The notes: generated by a model not told the origin, from the sequence alone. DNA of 64,000 bases from an uncultured Bacteroidales bacterium (GCA_903911085.1 CAIWCC010000246.1:1-64000), one strand, 5' to 3'; positions 44,990-55,514 are shown, counted from the first letter of the stretch. A program made the numbers and translations.

Positions 44990-45209
44990 CTGAAAGTTAA
45001 GCAGACAACCATAAGTCATTGACAGTCAAAAAGTGTTCTTTTTAGTATATTTCCTAATTCGTACCCCATAAGGGCGTATTGAAGGGTAAGTGTCTGAATA
45101 TAAATAGGTTATCAAAAGAGGTTCACAAACCTTTTTCTCCGCAATCAACATTGATATTCAATTAATAATAAAACGGACTAAAGAAGTATATGCTTCCTTA
45201 GTCCGTTTT
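44990..45209 (+). ncRNA. Candidate structured small RNA (6S-like?)
   Basis: About 220 bases from the promoter to a terminator, with no reading frame. Internal complementary segments support a folded RNA: CAGACA (45002-45007) with TGTCTG (45091-45096), TACCC (45062-45066) with GGGTA (45084-45088), and a small AGGTT-CACA-AACCT hairpin near 45119-45132. Size and a large central loop closed by a long-range stem would suit a 6S RNA (Bacteroidales-1 type), but I do not recognise a diagnostic sequence, so the identity is a guess. Confidence 0.45.
45170..45209 (+). terminator. Rho-independent terminator of the candidate small RNA
   Basis: AAAACGGACTAAAGAAG and CTTCCTTAGTCCGTTTT pair with one mismatch around TATATG, then TTTTATTTTA follows on the plus strand. 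The A-rich left side could also serve aroA transcripts from the other strand, although it is 148 bases beyond the aroA stop codon. Confidence 0.8.
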
Positions 45210-45356
45210 ATTTTACTATTAATTGAAGGAAAATCTAATAACCCATTTTGAAACAAATTCTTTAAAAAATGGATAAATTAGGTCAATTTTATGGCCCAAA
45301 TTGTTCATTTAAATTGATAAATTGATGCAAAATGGGTTAAAGCATTTATTTTATTA

Positions 45357-46571
45357 TCATTTCCCAATTTTGTCAAAGTCTTCCCAAAATCCAGGATATG
45401 ATTTACTTACAACATGAGGATTTTCAATTTCAATTGGAGTTGTTAATGACACAGGTGCAAAGGCCATTGCCATTCGATGATCGTCGTAAGTTGCAATGCA
45501 AATTTTTGAAGCGGCTTCGCAGCGTTCACCATCCCACGCTAACTGACTGTCGTTAGGTTCGTAGACAACGTAACCAATTTTTGACAACTCATTTATTAAT
45601 GCTGCTATTCTATCTGTTTCTTTAATTTTTAAACTTTCAAGCCCTGAGAATTTAAACGGAATACCTTTCATACAGCAAGTTACTGCAAAAGTTTGAGCTA
45701 AATCGGGCTCATTAGTGAAATCGTATTCCATTTTAGTTGTCGACTTGTCATTTGGAGATAGTAGCACTCCATCTTCTAAATATGAGGTCATTACTCCCAA
45801 TTGTTCAAACAAATCAGCCACTTTACTATCGCCTTGATAGCTATTTTTGTTCAATCCTTTTAGAAAAATACCTCCATTTCCTACCAATGAAAGTACTTCA
45901 TACCAATAAGATGCTGCCGACCAATCGGATTCTACAGTGTAGGGAACTGGAGTAAAGCTTTGTGATTTTATTTCTATGGTATTGTCTATAAAATCTACTT
46001 CAATTCCATAATCATTCATCATTTGCATGGTCATTTGAATATATGGTTTTGAAATAATTTTACCATCCAATACAATTTTTAAACCGTTTTGCATGCATGG
46101 TGCAACCATCATTAATGCCGATATATATTGACTGCTCACATTGCCTTTTAAATGAATTTCACCACCAGTAAGGGCACTACCAAAAATCCTTAAAGGAGGA
46201 AAACCTTCTTTTTCAACATATTCAATTCTAGCACCCAAATAGTTCAATGCTTCTACCAACAACTTGATAGGGCGTTGTTTCATTCGTTCGCTGCCAGTAA
46301 TAATCCATTCGCCAACTGTTTTGGATAAAAAAGCAGTTAGAAATCGCATGGAAGTACCTGCAGCACCAATATCAAATGTTGTATTGTTTGAATCCAAAGC
46401 ATCAACTAATACGTTTGTGTCATCGCAATCCGATAAATTTTCAATATCATAGGGACTGTACGACAGCGCATCCAAAATTAATGCTCTATTGCTAATGCTT
46501 TTAGATGCGGGGAGGTTGATGCGAATTTTTACGCTTTGGGCTGTAGTATTTAGCTGTTTGTTTATTGTCAT
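45357..46571 (-). CDS. aroA: 3-phosphoshikimate 1-carboxyvinyltransferase (EPSP synthase)
   Basis: A 404-residue cytoplasmic enzyme of the shikimate pathway, joining shikimate-3-phosphate and phosphoenolpyruvate. Start at the ATG at 46571 (MTINKQLN) is preferred; the reading frame extends 29 codons further upstream, but that part is AT-rich and unlike the family. The substrate motif LPASKSISNRALIL, GAAGTSMRFLTAF and the C-terminal KETDRIAALINELSKIG and YDDHRMAMAFAP are present. It lies 104 bases after parE in the same orientation. Confidence 0.93.
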   Translation of the reverse strand: MTINKQLNTTAQSVKIRINLPASKSISNRALILDALSYSPYDIENLSDCDDTNVLVDALDSNNTTFDIGAAGTSMRFLTAFLSKTVGEWIITGSERMKQRPIKLLVEALNYLGARIEYVEKEGFPPLRIFGSALTGGEIHLKGNVSSQYISALMMVAPCMQNGLKIVLDGKIISKPYIQMTMQMMNDYGIEVDFIDNTIEIKSQSFTPVPYTVESDWSAASYWYEVLSLVGNGGIFLKGLNKNSYQGDSKVADLFEQLGVMTSYLEDGVLLSPNDKSTTKMEYDFTNEPDLAQTFAVTCCMKGIPFKFSGLESLKIKETDRIAALINELSKIGYVVYEPNDSQLAWDGERCEAASKICIATYDDHRMAMAFAPVSLTTPIEIENPHVVSKSYPGFWEDFDKIGK

Positions 46572-46675
46572 TATTAAATGAAATAAGTTGTAATAAATTT
46601 TGTGTGAAAAATATTTGATAATAAAAAATCGAAATGCATATAACGTCTTAATTATCAATTATTAATTGTCAATTA

Positions 46676-48550
46676 TCAAATATCTTCTTCCACCACAAGA
46701 TTATCAATAATAAAATTTTGTCGTTCGGGCGTGTTTTTGCCCATATAGAATGAAAGTAAGTCGGATACAGCATCTTCTTTTTTGAGTGTTACTTGATCCA
46801 TTCTCATATCCTTTCCAATAAAATGTTTAAATTCGTCGGGCGAAATTTCTCCCAAACCTTTAAATCGTGTTATTTCTGGATTTGAACCTAGTTTTGATAA
46901 TGCAGATAAACGTTCTTCTTCCGAATAACAATACAAAGTTTCCTTTTTGTTACGCACACGAAAAAGTGGAGTTTGAAGTATGTAAACATGCCCTTTTTTT
47001 ATTAAATCGGGGAAAAATTGAAGAAAGAAAGTTATTAATAACAATCTAATATGCATACCGTCCACATCGGCATCTGTAGCCACAATCACTTTGTTGTAAC
47101 GCAAATTGTCAACGCCATCTTCTATATTTAAAGCAGCCTGAAGTAAGTTGAATTCTTCATTTTCGTACACTACTTTTTTTGTTAGCCCATAGCTATTCAG
47201 CGGTTTACCTTTTAGACTAAACACCGCTTGCGTATTTACATCTCGGCTTTTGGTAATAGAACCACTTGCCGAATCGCCCTCGGTAATGAAGATGCTCGAG
47301 TTTTCAATAGCCAAATTTTTTGCTTCGTCTTTAGTTAACGAATCATTGAAATGAACACGACAATCTCTAAGTTTTTTGTTATGCAAGTTCACTTTTTTAG
47401 CACGCTCGCGCGCCAATTTTGTAACACCAGCTATGGCTTTTCGTTCTTTTTCGGAATCCTGAATTTTTTGTAGTAAGATATTTGCCGTTTCCGAATTGCG
47501 GTGCATGTAGTTATCAAGCTCTTTCTTCAAAAAATCGGAAATAAATTTATTGACAGAAATACCATCTTTGCACATATCGCGTGAACCAAGTTTTGTTTTG
47601 GTTTGCGACTCAAAAATGGGCTCTTCTACACTGATAGAAACAGCTGCAATCACACCATTTCTGATGTCGGCCAACTCCATGTTTTTGGAATAAAACTCTT
47701 TTATTGTTCGTGCCAATGCTTCACGAAATGCGCTTTGATGTGTACCACCTTGAGTAGTATGTTGCCCATTTACAAACGAATAGTACTCCTCACCATATTG
47801 GTCGCTATGTGTAAAAGCGATTTCAATATCCTCACCCTTGAGATGGATTATTGGATACAGCGGTTGTGCTGTCATATTTTCATTCAAAAGGTCGGTCAAT
47901 CCATTTTTTGAAAGAATTTTTTTTCCATTAAAGTTAATAGTTAACCCAGTGTTGAGGTACGCATAATTGCGCAACATGGTTTCGATATATTCATCTTTGT
48001 AAATGTAATTTTCGAACAATGTATTATCAGGAACAAAATAAATATAGGTTCCACGTTCTGAGTTGTCCAAAAAAACATCGGTGTCCGATATCAATTTTCC
48101 TTGTCCAAATTCAGCTTTTCGGCTTTGTCCCTCACGAAAACTTTGCACAATAAATGTTGACGATAAAGCATTAACCGCTTTTGTACCAACACCGTTGAGT
48201 CCTACCGATTTCTTAAAAGCTTTGGAATCGTATTTTCCACCAGTATTCATAATAGAAACTGCTTCTACCATTTTTCCTAACGGAATACCACGGCCAAAAT
48301 CACGCACTTCTACATGTCCATTTTTTACGCGCACATCTACTGCTTTACCAGCACCCATGCGGTATTCGTCTATACAGTTATCGAGTACTTCTTTTAATAA
48401 TACATATATTCCATCATCAACATGTGTACCATCGCCAAGTTTCCCGATATACATACCTGGGCGGCGACGAACATGCTCTAGTCCTTCGAGGGTAATAATG
48501 TTGCTATCGCCGTAATCTACTGTTTGTGGTTCAATTACAAATTCTTCCAT
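46676..48550 (-). CDS. parE: DNA topoisomerase IV subunit B
   Basis: A 624-residue type II topoisomerase ATPase subunit that decatenates daughter chromosomes with ParC. Start at ATG 48550 (MEEFVIEPQ) is preferred over a reading from 48574. GHKL ATPase: [57 protein letters not shown]. Toprim: [13 protein letters not shown] and [21 protein letters not shown]. The C-terminal [18 protein letters not shown] closes the domain. The short form and the missing insert fit ParE rather than GyrB. No parC is adjacent inside the window. Confidence 0.92.
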   Translation of the reverse strand: MEEFVIEPQTVDYGDSNIITLEGLEHVRRRPGMYIGKLGDGTHVDDGIYVLLKEVLDNCIDEYRMGAGKAVDVRVKNGHVEVRDFGRGIPLGKMVEAVSIMNTGGKYDSKAFKKSVGLNGVGTKAVNALSSTFIVQSFREGQSRKAEFGQGKLISDTDVFLDNSERGTYIYFVPDNTLFENYIYKDEYIETMLRNYAYLNTGLTINFNGKKILSKNGLTDLLNENMTAQPLYPIIHLKGEDIEIAFTHSDQYGEEYYSFVNGQHTTQGGTHQSAFREALARTIKEFYSKNMELADIRNGVIAAVSISVEEPIFESQTKTKLGSRDMCKDGISVNKFISDFLKKELDNYMHRNSETANILLQKIQDSEKERKAIAGVTKLARERAKKVNLHNKKLRDCRVHFNDSLTKDEAKNLAIENSSIFITEGDSASGSITKSRDVNTQAVFSLKGKPLNSYGLTKKVVYENEEFNLLQAALNIEDGVDNLRYNKVIVATDADVDGMHIRLLLITFFLQFFPDLIKKGHVYILQTPLFRVRNKKETLYCYSEEERLSALSKLGSNPEITRFKGLGEISPDEFKHFIGKDMRMDQVTLKKEDAVSDLLSFYMGKNTPERQNFIIDNLVVEEDI

Positions 48551-48645
48551 AAATATTTTATAATGAGAATTCAAAGCTTCTTAGCGAAACTTAGTTGTTA
48601 TTGTTCGAATTGAAATTAGGCTTTTTCAATTCAAGTATAATTTTA

Positions 48646-50154
48646 TTATCTCGATATCCAGCTTTCTGGATTTAGAATACTTTTGCCATTCCAAACCTGA
48701 AAATACAACTCTGTTTTATTATCGTTTTCATTATCAGTATATATTTTACCAATACTTTGCTTACTGCTGATATGATCTCCTGCTTTTACATATATTTGAG
48801 TGAGGTTAGCATATACCGTTCTGTAATTTCCGTGTTGTACAATGACTCCATTATTGCCCTGAATATAAAATACTTGACTAACAACGCCATCGAATACTGC
48901 ACGAGCATTGCTACCACTTGGAGTTTGAATATAGATACCCTTATTGTTGGTGGTCACAAATTTCAATACGGGGTGCGGTTGTACCCCAAAATGTCCACGA
49001 ATAAATCCATTGGAAGTTGGCCAAGGTAAACGCCCAGCATTGCGCTGAAAATCGCCAGAAATTAAGTTTTCTTCTTTTGTCATTGCCGACACCGATTGAG
49101 ATGTACTGACCTCTTTTTCGTCTTCCGCAGGCGCTGATGTAATAACAGGTACTTCCTTAGGTACTACAAGTGGGATTGGTGCAGCTTTAGCTACTTGTTT
49201 TGCAGCACTTTTCGCCTTATTTTCTTTTTCTATGCGCTTATTTTCTTCGGCTATTCGTTTATTTTGCTCATTGATGCGCTGATTTTGTTCAGCAATTCGT
49301 TTGTTTTCTTCAATTATTCGTTTGGCTTCTTCGGCTTTTCGTTTGTTTTCGGCAGCCAATCGTACACGGTGTTCTTCTTGTTTCTGTTTTTGCTCGGCTT
49401 GTCGTTTGGCATCTGCTTTACGTATTTCCTCTGCTATAATCCGTTCAATTTTATTGTTTAAATCATTTGCTTTCTTCTGTTGAATTTTCAAATCGGCACG
49501 CAATTTACCTTCTTTCTTTTTTAGGTCAGTCAGTAGTATTTTTTCTTTCTGTTCGTCTTTAGTAAGTTTCTGTGTTTCATTTTGTTTTTGAGTTACCACT
49601 TCTACTTTCGTAGTTTTGTTATCATTCAAACTGTCATTCTTCATTTTAATATCAGTTGTAACTTTCTGTATGCTCCGAACCTGCTGCTTTCTGTAGTTTG
49701 TATATTCTTGCATATATCGTAGTCGCCTTAACGACTGATCGAAGGTTTCGGCAGATAAAACAAACATGATTCTGGAATACATACTTCTGTTATTATGTGC
49801 TTCACGTACCAACTTCACATAATTTTTTTTAAGTATTATCAATTGATTTTCAAGTAGATTTCTTTCTTGTTCCAATTGTAGCATCTGACTATCCAATTTG
49901 CCAATTTCTGACCCAATATTTTTGATAAGTGTTTTGCGCTCGTTAATATTTTTGTTGATAATAGTCAGTTTATTCAACGAACTTTTCTGTGACTTTTTAG
50001 TCTCATTCAGAATTTTGTTTGTAATTTCTAATTTTTTTAGTGCAAGCTTTCGTTGTGTTTCAAGCTCTTTTACTGTTTGTGCTTGGGTGCCCAAAACTAT
50101 GGTAATTAGCAGAAAAACAGTTGCAAAAAATCGTGTTATAGTTTGGAAATTCAT
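48646..50154 (-). CDS. EnvC-like murein hydrolase activator with degenerate LytM domain
   Basis: A 502-residue exported protein; ATG at 50154 (MNFQTITRFF) is chosen over a TTG at 50163. Signal peptide about 1-26, then two long coiled coils (about 27-240 and 240-330, very Lys/Glu/Gln-rich), and a C-terminal M23/LytM domain (about 380-502). The zinc-binding residues of active LytM enzymes are missing: the first His and Asp are replaced (TTNNKGIYIQ) and the HxH motif reads YFQ (ELYFQVWNGKS). It is therefore predicted to activate amidases rather than cut peptidoglycan, like E. coli EnvC. It lies in the conserved dut-TPR-DUF4292 block. Confidence 0.85.
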   Translation of the reverse strand: MNFQTITRFFATVFLLITIVLGTQAQTVKELETQRKLALKKLEITNKILNETKKSQKSSLNKLTIINKNINERKTLIKNIGSEIGKLDSQMLQLEQERNLLENQLIILKKNYVKLVREAHNNRSMYSRIMFVLSAETFDQSLRRLRYMQEYTNYRKQQVRSIQKVTTDIKMKNDSLNDNKTTKVEVVTQKQNETQKLTKDEQKEKILLTDLKKKEGKLRADLKIQQKKANDLNNKIERIIAEEIRKADAKRQAEQKQKQEEHRVRLAAENKRKAEEAKRIIEENKRIAEQNQRINEQNKRIAEENKRIEKENKAKSAAKQVAKAAPIPLVVPKEVPVITSAPAEDEKEVSTSQSVSAMTKEENLISGDFQRNAGRLPWPTSNGFIRGHFGVQPHPVLKFVTTNNKGIYIQTPSGSNARAVFDGVVSQVFYIQGNNGVIVQHGNYRTVYANLTQIYVKAGDHISSKQSIGKIYTDNENDNKTELYFQVWNGKSILNPESWISR

Positions 50155-50197
50155 TATTTTCAATTTTGTATGATAAGTTAATATTATCGTTGAACTA

Positions 50198-50998
50198 TTA
50201 TTTCTTCAACAATTGGTCGATGTTTACTCGTGTAAAACGATTGCTATTTGTTGGAGTTAATTTGATTTCACCATTAAATTCAATTTTTAAAATATCAAAA
50301 TCACATGAAGCACTGGTCTTTTGATTTGTTGCTATCATATTAATTCTTTTTGGAAATGTAATTCCATTTTCTGTTTGAAAATCTGAGTAATTTGTGAGTA
50401 ATTGAGAATTGTTACTTTTCGATTTTAGTGCTACTTGCGTTATTGCATTATTGGTGGCTACATTTGTAGTTTGAGCAATTGACTCCGTGTCGAAATTAAT
50501 TTGACTATTTCCAGTTGGCAAAGTTACTAATTTACAACTATCTATCACAATCTTATTTTGTCCAATGCAAAAAAACTGATTAAGTATCAATGATTGTAGA
50601 CTTAAATAGTCGACATTGATACCAATTTTTTTACTTAAATTTATATAGTCCGATATATATAATCTTTTGTTCAATTTATCGAAAACACGTATTGTATCAG
50701 CTGTAATCTCAGCTTTAAACATCTCGATACCCATAAACGGTTGAACTGAAATATAAAGTGCTGAGTCTTTTTTTATTTTGCAAGACAGTGAAACATTGTA
50801 TTTGTTGTTTTTGTAATCCAACGCCATTGTCATTTTTCCTATATTTGCAGTTTTGAATTGGGGCTGAGTTTCTTGTACTTTTTGTATCAATTGCTCTATT
50901 GCTCCAGATTTTACTGCATTAGTTTTTGTTACAGTACGAGTCGATTTACACGAAACAAGCATTACACATGCTATTAGAATTGATATTTTGAATTTCAT
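50198..50998 (-). CDS. DUF4292 lipoprotein
   Basis: A 266-residue lipoprotein (lipobox VMLVSC, Cys17). The sequence is a beta-rich fold with SGAIEQLIQKVQETQPQF at the start and VQPFMGIEMFKAEITADTIRVFDKLNKRLY in the middle (pieces SVQPFMGIEMF and ADTIRVFDK), the recognisable features of DUF4292. It is distantly like LolA-type lipid or lipoprotein carriers, so a role at the outer membrane is possible. It lies between the TPR lipoprotein (32 bases) and the EnvC-like gene, an order kept in many Bacteroidetes. Exact function unknown. Confidence 0.8.
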   Translation of the reverse strand: MKFKISILIACVMLVSCKSTRTVTKTNAVKSGAIEQLIQKVQETQPQFKTANIGKMTMALDYKNNKYNVSLSCKIKKDSALYISVQPFMGIEMFKAEITADTIRVFDKLNKRLYISDYINLSKKIGINVDYLSLQSLILNQFFCIGQNKIVIDSCKLVTLPTGNSQINFDTESIAQTTNVATNNAITQVALKSKSNNSQLLTNYSDFQTENGITFPKRINMIATNQKTSASCDFDILKIEFNGEIKLTPTNSNRFTRVNIDQLLKK

Positions 50999-51030
50999 TA
51001 TTTTGAATTATTAATTATGAAGTTGTGTGT

Positions 51031-52788
51031 TTACAAATCTCTTTTCCACCCTTTATCTTTTATTTTTAACTTTAATTCTTCGGTTTTATTACCAGCGTCA
51101 AAAGATTTTTGCCACATTTCCAGTGCTTTATCGTCTTCTTTTTGGTCATTTTTACTATTCATCCATAAAATGTCGCCGTAATGTTCAAGTACTACGCTAG
51201 AGTCGTCCGATTTGGGTAAGTTATCCACGGCTTTTTCAATATAAAATTTTGCTAAAGAATAATTGCCCTGTTGATACAAAATCCAAGCATAAGTGTCTAA
51301 ATAGGTGCTATTCTTAGGTTCTAACTCAACCGTTTTGGCACTCATTCGCTCAGCTTTTCTTAAGTCTGATTTTTCTAACGAAAGATAATATGCATAATTA
51401 TTCATTACCATCATATTCTTCGAATTGGCTGAAAGCGAGTATTCATAATTTACAAAAGCGGAATCTTTTTTTTCTAATTTAAAATAAATATCCCCAATTT
51501 GTGCATAAAAATCACTTTTCAAGGCTTGCTGTTCTGGTTTTAAAAGTGGCAATGCAGTTTTATAAGTGGCTAATGCGTCATTATATTCGCTCAACTGAAA
51601 TTGTGCAATTCCTCGATAAAAATACCATGTTGGAACTGTTGGCAAGTTATCAATTGCATTTTTTGTCACGGTTAATACTTGTTTGAAATTTTGTTCCGAA
51701 AGAAACAATTGAATCAAACGAACCCAAGTTTGTTCATTTTTGGGATTGATATTGAGCATAGTTTCAAGTTCAGCAATTGCTTCAGTATTTCTTTTTCTAA
51801 ACTGAAGAAATACTGCATAATATCCGTGTACTTGTTCTTCGAGTGGATACCTGTCAACCAATAATTTAAATAGCGATTCCGTTTCGGCAAACTTAGTAGA
51901 ATCTTGCACTAGTTTTTCGACATATTGACCCAATACGTCCATTTTAGTTTCTACTGCCAATTGATCATTTTTCAATGCACTAACAATGGACTCCATAGCC
52001 TTTTGTGGCTCATTTACCGATTTATAATACTCCGAAAGTGATACATAAACAAAAGCATTGGATGGGTCGCTGGCTAATACTTTTTGATATTCTTCAAATG
52101 CTTGTGCCGGCATTTTTTGTTGCATAAAAATATCTCCTCTAAGTACCTGGTAACGGCTTTCAGTTGGATATTTATTTATCAATTTGTCGATTTCTGCTAC
52201 CGCTTTTTTGGGCTTATTGCATAATAGATATAATTGAAATTTCTCAACAGAAAGTGACTCTTCAATTCCGGTGAGCAATTCTAATTGATCATTTGCGGCT
52301 ATTGCTTTTTCATTTTCCTTCGTTTCTTTATAAAGCAAGGCAAGCATGGAATAAACTTCTTCTTTGTTTGGATATTTTTTTTGTAATTCGGTGGTCAATT
52401 CAATTGCACGCTTCCAATTTTTTAAACTTGAATGAATGGTAATTAATTGGACATTATACCACCAATTATATGGGTCTAATCTCACTGCATTTTCGAGATG
52501 TTTTATAGTGGGTTCGGTCATATCAATAGACGCATACAACAATCCCAATTCAGATTGAAGACCTGCATCTAATGAATCGATTGCTAAACATAAACGAAAA
52601 GTTTCAATGGCTTGATCATATTTTCCATCTTCTTTCTGGCGTAAACCCTCGTAGAAATAATAATCGAACTGAGGATTTCTATCAGTTTTGACAACTTCGT
52701 CCGTTTGGTTAACAATTAAAGGACGTGAAACGCCACAAGAAATAAAACTAATAATAAACAAAAAAGATAGAAAATATATTTTGCGCAT
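51031..52788 (-). CDS. TPR-repeat lipoprotein
   Basis: A 585-residue lipoprotein (lipobox FIISFISC, Cys18) made almost wholly of tetratricopeptide repeats, with consensus pieces such as GKYDQAIETFRLCLAIDSLDAG and YNDALATYKTALPLLKPEQ, about 12-14 repeats. TPR scaffolds hold protein complexes; together with the EnvC-like protein and the DUF4292 lipoprotein it probably serves envelope assembly or division. The gene follows dut by 81 bases, so it is likely in the same transcript. Confidence 0.85.
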   Translation of the reverse strand: MRKIYFLSFLFIISFISCGVSRPLIVNQTDEVVKTDRNPQFDYYFYEGLRQKEDGKYDQAIETFRLCLAIDSLDAGLQSELGLLYASIDMTEPTIKHLENAVRLDPYNWWYNVQLITIHSSLKNWKRAIELTTELQKKYPNKEEVYSMLALLYKETKENEKAIAANDQLELLTGIEESLSVEKFQLYLLCNKPKKAVAEIDKLINKYPTESRYQVLRGDIFMQQKMPAQAFEEYQKVLASDPSNAFVYVSLSEYYKSVNEPQKAMESIVSALKNDQLAVETKMDVLGQYVEKLVQDSTKFAETESLFKLLVDRYPLEEQVHGYYAVFLQFRKRNTEAIAELETMLNINPKNEQTWVRLIQLFLSEQNFKQVLTVTKNAIDNLPTVPTWYFYRGIAQFQLSEYNDALATYKTALPLLKPEQQALKSDFYAQIGDIYFKLEKKDSAFVNYEYSLSANSKNMMVMNNYAYYLSLEKSDLRKAERMSAKTVELEPKNSTYLDTYAWILYQQGNYSLAKFYIEKAVDNLPKSDDSSVVLEHYGDILWMNSKNDQKEDDKALEMWQKSFDAGNKTEELKLKIKDKGWKRDL

Positions 52789-52869
52789 AGTTCAGTGTCC
52801 ATTAACAACTACTAAAGTCTATTTGATATCCTTTGCCCGAATAAAAAAGACCTCATTTTATCAAATCAA

Positions 52870-53304
52870 TTATTTTTTTCCAGTATGTCCAAAACCGCCT
52901 GCGCCACGTTCTGTTTCGCCAAGTTCTTGCACCTCAATTAATTCTGCTTGTATGTGCGATGCTATTACCATTTGACAGATTCTTTCACCATCAATGATAA
53001 CAAAATCTTCGGACGATAAATTGACTAGAATTACACAAATTTCGCCTCTGTAATCGGCATCAATTGTACCTGGTGAATTGAGTACGGTAATGCCTTTTTT
53101 TATTGCCAAACCGCTTCGAGGACGAATTTGAGCTTCGTATCCAGCAGGCAATTCAATATATAAACCTGTTGGAATCAATTTTCGTTCCATTGGTTTTAAA
53201 ATAATTTCTTCGCTAATGTTAGCCCTTAAATCCATGCCTGCTGAGTGAATTGTAGCATATTCTGGAAGGGGATGTTTTGAAACGTTGACGATGTTAACTT
53301 TCAT
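52870..53304 (-). CDS. dut: Deoxyuridine triphosphatase
   Basis: A 144-residue trimeric dUTPase that splits dUTP to dUMP and pyrophosphate, keeping uracil out of DNA. All five motifs are visible: [26 protein letters not shown] with the catalytic Asp, GERICQMVI and the C-terminal [10 protein letters not shown] that covers the active site. Length is typical. First gene of the conserved four-gene block, with a good -7 element 77 bases upstream. Confidence 0.95.
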   Translation of the reverse strand: MKVNIVNVSKHPLPEYATIHSAGMDLRANISEEIILKPMERKLIPTGLYIELPAGYEAQIRPRSGLAIKKGITVLNSPGTIDADYRGEICVILVNLSSEDFVIIDGERICQMVIASHIQAELIEVQELGETERGAGGFGHTGKK

Positions 53305-53380
53305 GGAAATGAGATTTTTATTTAACTCTATCTTATTAGAATTGAGAATTATAAAATTTGAATGTAAATTAGTTTAGCTA

Positions 53381-53388
53381 CAAAAATA
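53381..53388 (-). promoter_or_regulatory. -7 element of the dut operon
   Basis: Reads TATTTTTG on the minus strand, a perfect TAnnTTTG, 77 bases upstream of the dut ATG. The four following genes run in the same direction with short gaps. Confidence 0.5.
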
Positions 53389-53532
53389 CGAAATTTATAG
53401 GTAAAGTGTTTGATTTGCGATAGAAAAAAAACTAAATTTACAGAAAAACTTAAATAAAGATTAGAATAACCAACATCTAATGCGCAGCTATCTAATCTTT
53501 ATTTAGTTTAATAATAGTAGTAGTACCTTAAC

Positions 53533-53680
53533 TTTCTAATTCGTTTCATTTGGCAGAATAATTAAATATCTATCATATTATCAACGAATTGAAGTGTTTT
53601 AAAAACACTAGAATTGTCAGTCTTTATTTGCGTCTATTTGCGTAATTTGCGTTCGAAATTTTTTGTTCAGACTTATGCAA
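53533..53680. repeat. Dispersed repeat, copy A
   Basis: Begins TTTCTAATTCGT, contains TTTGGCA, TTAAATAT, TATCAT, AATTGAAGTGT and ends with TTTGCGTAATTTGCGTTCGAA and TTTTTGTT. A second copy with the same order of blocks lies at 62512-62663. The two are clearly related but diverged. Confidence 0.6.
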
Positions 53681-53824
53681 ACTTGGTATTAAAATCATTC
53701 CGATTTATCGGAATTCTTATCCATTCCGATAGCTATCGTGTCCAGCGTAAATCTGCGTTCCATTCGATATTTTGGCATGATCAGGTTAGTGTAGTGAAAA
53801 TTTCAATCAATAATCTGAAATTCA

Positions 53825-55456
53825 CTAGCAAACCATACTCGGCTTAATCAGTTTAAAGAAATCATTTCCTTTGTCGTCGACCAAAATAAAAGCAGGGAAA
53901 TTTTCAACTTCAATTTTCCAAATAGCTTCCATACCTAATTCAGGATATTCCAAACACTCTACTTTTTTGATGTTTTGCTCGGCAAGAATTGCAGCAGGAC
54001 CACCAATTGAACCAAGATAAAAACCGCCATACTTTTTGCATGCATCTGTAACTTGTTGAGTGCGATTACCTTTTGCTATCATTATCATGCTACCACCATT
54101 TTGCTGAAATAAATCTACGTACGAATCCATACGTCCGGCAGTAGTTGGCCCAAAAGAGCCTGAAGCCATACCTTTTGGTGTTTTGGCAGGACCAGCATAA
54201 TAAATCGGATGGTCTTTTAAGTATTGTGGAAGTGGCTTGCCTGCATCAATAAGTTCTTTGAGTTTGGCATGCGCAATATCGCGCCCTACAACTATTGTTC
54301 CATTGAGCGACAAACGTGTTGAAACTGGATATTTTGATAAAGTAGCTAATATTTCTGTCATTGGCAAGTTTAAATCAATTTTCACGGCATCGCCTTCGCC
54401 TTGATTTCTCAGTTCTTCAGGAATGAAGCGACCTGGATTGTCTTCCATTTTTTCGAGCCAAACGCCATCTTTATTAATTTTACCTTTAATATTTCTATCG
54501 GCTGAGCAAGAAACGGCCATGCCCACAAAACATGAAGCACCATGGCGTGAAAGACGAACAATTCGAATATCGTGTGCAAAATATCGACCACCAAATTGAG
54601 CTCCAAAACCTGAAGCCTGAGCTTGTTTGAGAATTTTTTGCTCCATTTCTACATCGCGAAAAGCTTGTCCTAATTCGTTTCCTACAGTTGGTAGTTCGTC
54701 GTAGTATTTTGTAGATGCCAATTTCACAGTTTTCATACATGCATCTGCCGATGTACCGCCAATCACAAAAGCAATATGGTAAGGTGGACAGGCAGCTGTA
54801 CCCAATGTTTTCATTTTTTCGGTCAAGAATTTTTCCAATGATACTGGATTAAGCAATGCCTTAGTTTCTTGAAATAAATACGATTTATTGGCCGAGCCAC
54901 CACCTTTGGCAATAAATAAAAATTTATATTCGTTACCATGTCCAGCCACAAGGTCTATTTGAGCTGGTAAATTGGTTCCAGTATTCACTTCATCGTACAT
55001 ATTGAGCGCAGCATTCTGTGAATATCGAAGGTTTTCTTGTGTGTAGGTTTCGTAAATTCCTTTTGATAAAGCTTCTTCATCGTCTCCGTCAGTCCACACA
55101 TTGTTGCCTTTTTTAGCATAAACAGTGGCTGTGCCAGTATCTTGACAAAATGGTAAAATTCCTTTTGCTGCAATTTCGGCATTGCGAAGCATGGTTAATG
55201 CCACATATTTGTCGTTCTCACTTGCCTGAGGGTCAGCTAAAATTGCTGCTACTTGAGCTTGGTGTGAGGGACGAAGTAAAAAAGAACAATCGCGTAATGC
55301 CGTTTTTGCCAATAATGCAAGTGCTTCTTGCTCAACTTTTAGAAGTTCATGTCCTTCAAATTCAGAAACCGATACATTCTCTTTTGAGAGTAAATAATAT
55401 TCAGTTTTGTCGGTTCCGAGGGGAAATGTTTCTTGGAATTCAAATTCTTTTGCCAT
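53825..55456 (-). CDS. fumB: Fumarate hydratase, class I (iron-sulphur)
   Basis: A 543-residue enzyme interconverting fumarate and malate with a [4Fe-4S] cluster. The N-terminal domain has [17 protein letters not shown] with a cluster Cys, [20 protein letters not shown] and [20 protein letters not shown]. The C-terminal domain begins near residue 375 with the swivelling [19 protein letters not shown] and [20 protein letters not shown]. One chain carries both halves, as in E. coli FumA/FumB. In anaerobic Bacteroidetes it works in the fumarate-reducing branch to succinate and propionate. Monocistronic, with a good -7 element at 55507. The choice of symbol between fumA and fumB is arbitrary. Confidence 0.92.
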   Translation of the reverse strand: MAKEFEFQETFPLGTDKTEYYLLSKENVSVSEFEGHELLKVEQEALALLAKTALRDCSFLLRPSHQAQVAAILADPQASENDKYVALTMLRNAEIAAKGILPFCQDTGTATVYAKKGNNVWTDGDDEEALSKGIYETYTQENLRYSQNAALNMYDEVNTGTNLPAQIDLVAGHGNEYKFLFIAKGGGSANKSYLFQETKALLNPVSLEKFLTEKMKTLGTAACPPYHIAFVIGGTSADACMKTVKLASTKYYDELPTVGNELGQAFRDVEMEQKILKQAQASGFGAQFGGRYFAHDIRIVRLSRHGASCFVGMAVSCSADRNIKGKINKDGVWLEKMEDNPGRFIPEELRNQGEGDAVKIDLNLPMTEILATLSKYPVSTRLSLNGTIVVGRDIAHAKLKELIDAGKPLPQYLKDHPIYYAGPAKTPKGMASGSFGPTTAGRMDSYVDLFQQNGGSMIMIAKGNRTQQVTDACKKYGGFYLGSIGGPAAILAEQNIKKVECLEYPELGMEAIWKIEVENFPAFILVDDKGNDFFKLIKPSMVC

Positions 55457-55506
55457 ATCTTATATTTACAATTTTAAAATTAAATTTTCGTATTAAAAAA
55501 ACGGTA

Positions 55507-55514
55507 CAAAATTA
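55507..55514 (-). promoter_or_regulatory. -7 element of the fumarase gene
   Basis: Reads TAATTTTG on the minus strand, a perfect TAnnTTTG, about 50 bases before the ATG at 55456. Confidence 0.5.

Larger units (their letters stand above)
44590..45356. other. 767-base gap with a large hairpin and a probable small RNA
   Basis: No protein gene is supported. From left to right it holds an AT-rich part (44590-44880), a 48-base near-perfect hairpin (44882-44929), a full promoter (44955-44986), a transcript-like stretch, and a terminator (45170-45209). The last 150 bases before the aroA stop codon show nothing clear. Confidence 0.6.
53305..53824. other. 520-base gap between dut and fumarase with a dispersed repeat
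   Basis: The dut side holds a perfect -7 element (53381-53388). A diverged dispersed repeat fills 53533-53680. Between 53700 and 53760 there is a short CGGAAT-type inverted repeat around ATCGGAATTC. The reading frame at 53614-53847 (plus) is made of repeat sequence and is not accepted as a gene. Confidence 0.5.

Noticed and set aside
46572-46658. A 29-codon N-terminal extension of AroA
   Set aside because: The extension is AT-rich and hydrophobic, unlike the cytoplasmic enzyme, and the internal ATG gives the normal family start.
53614-53847. A 77-codon plus-strand reading frame
   Set aside because: It is made of dispersed-repeat sequence, has no ribosome-binding context and overlaps the fumarase stop.
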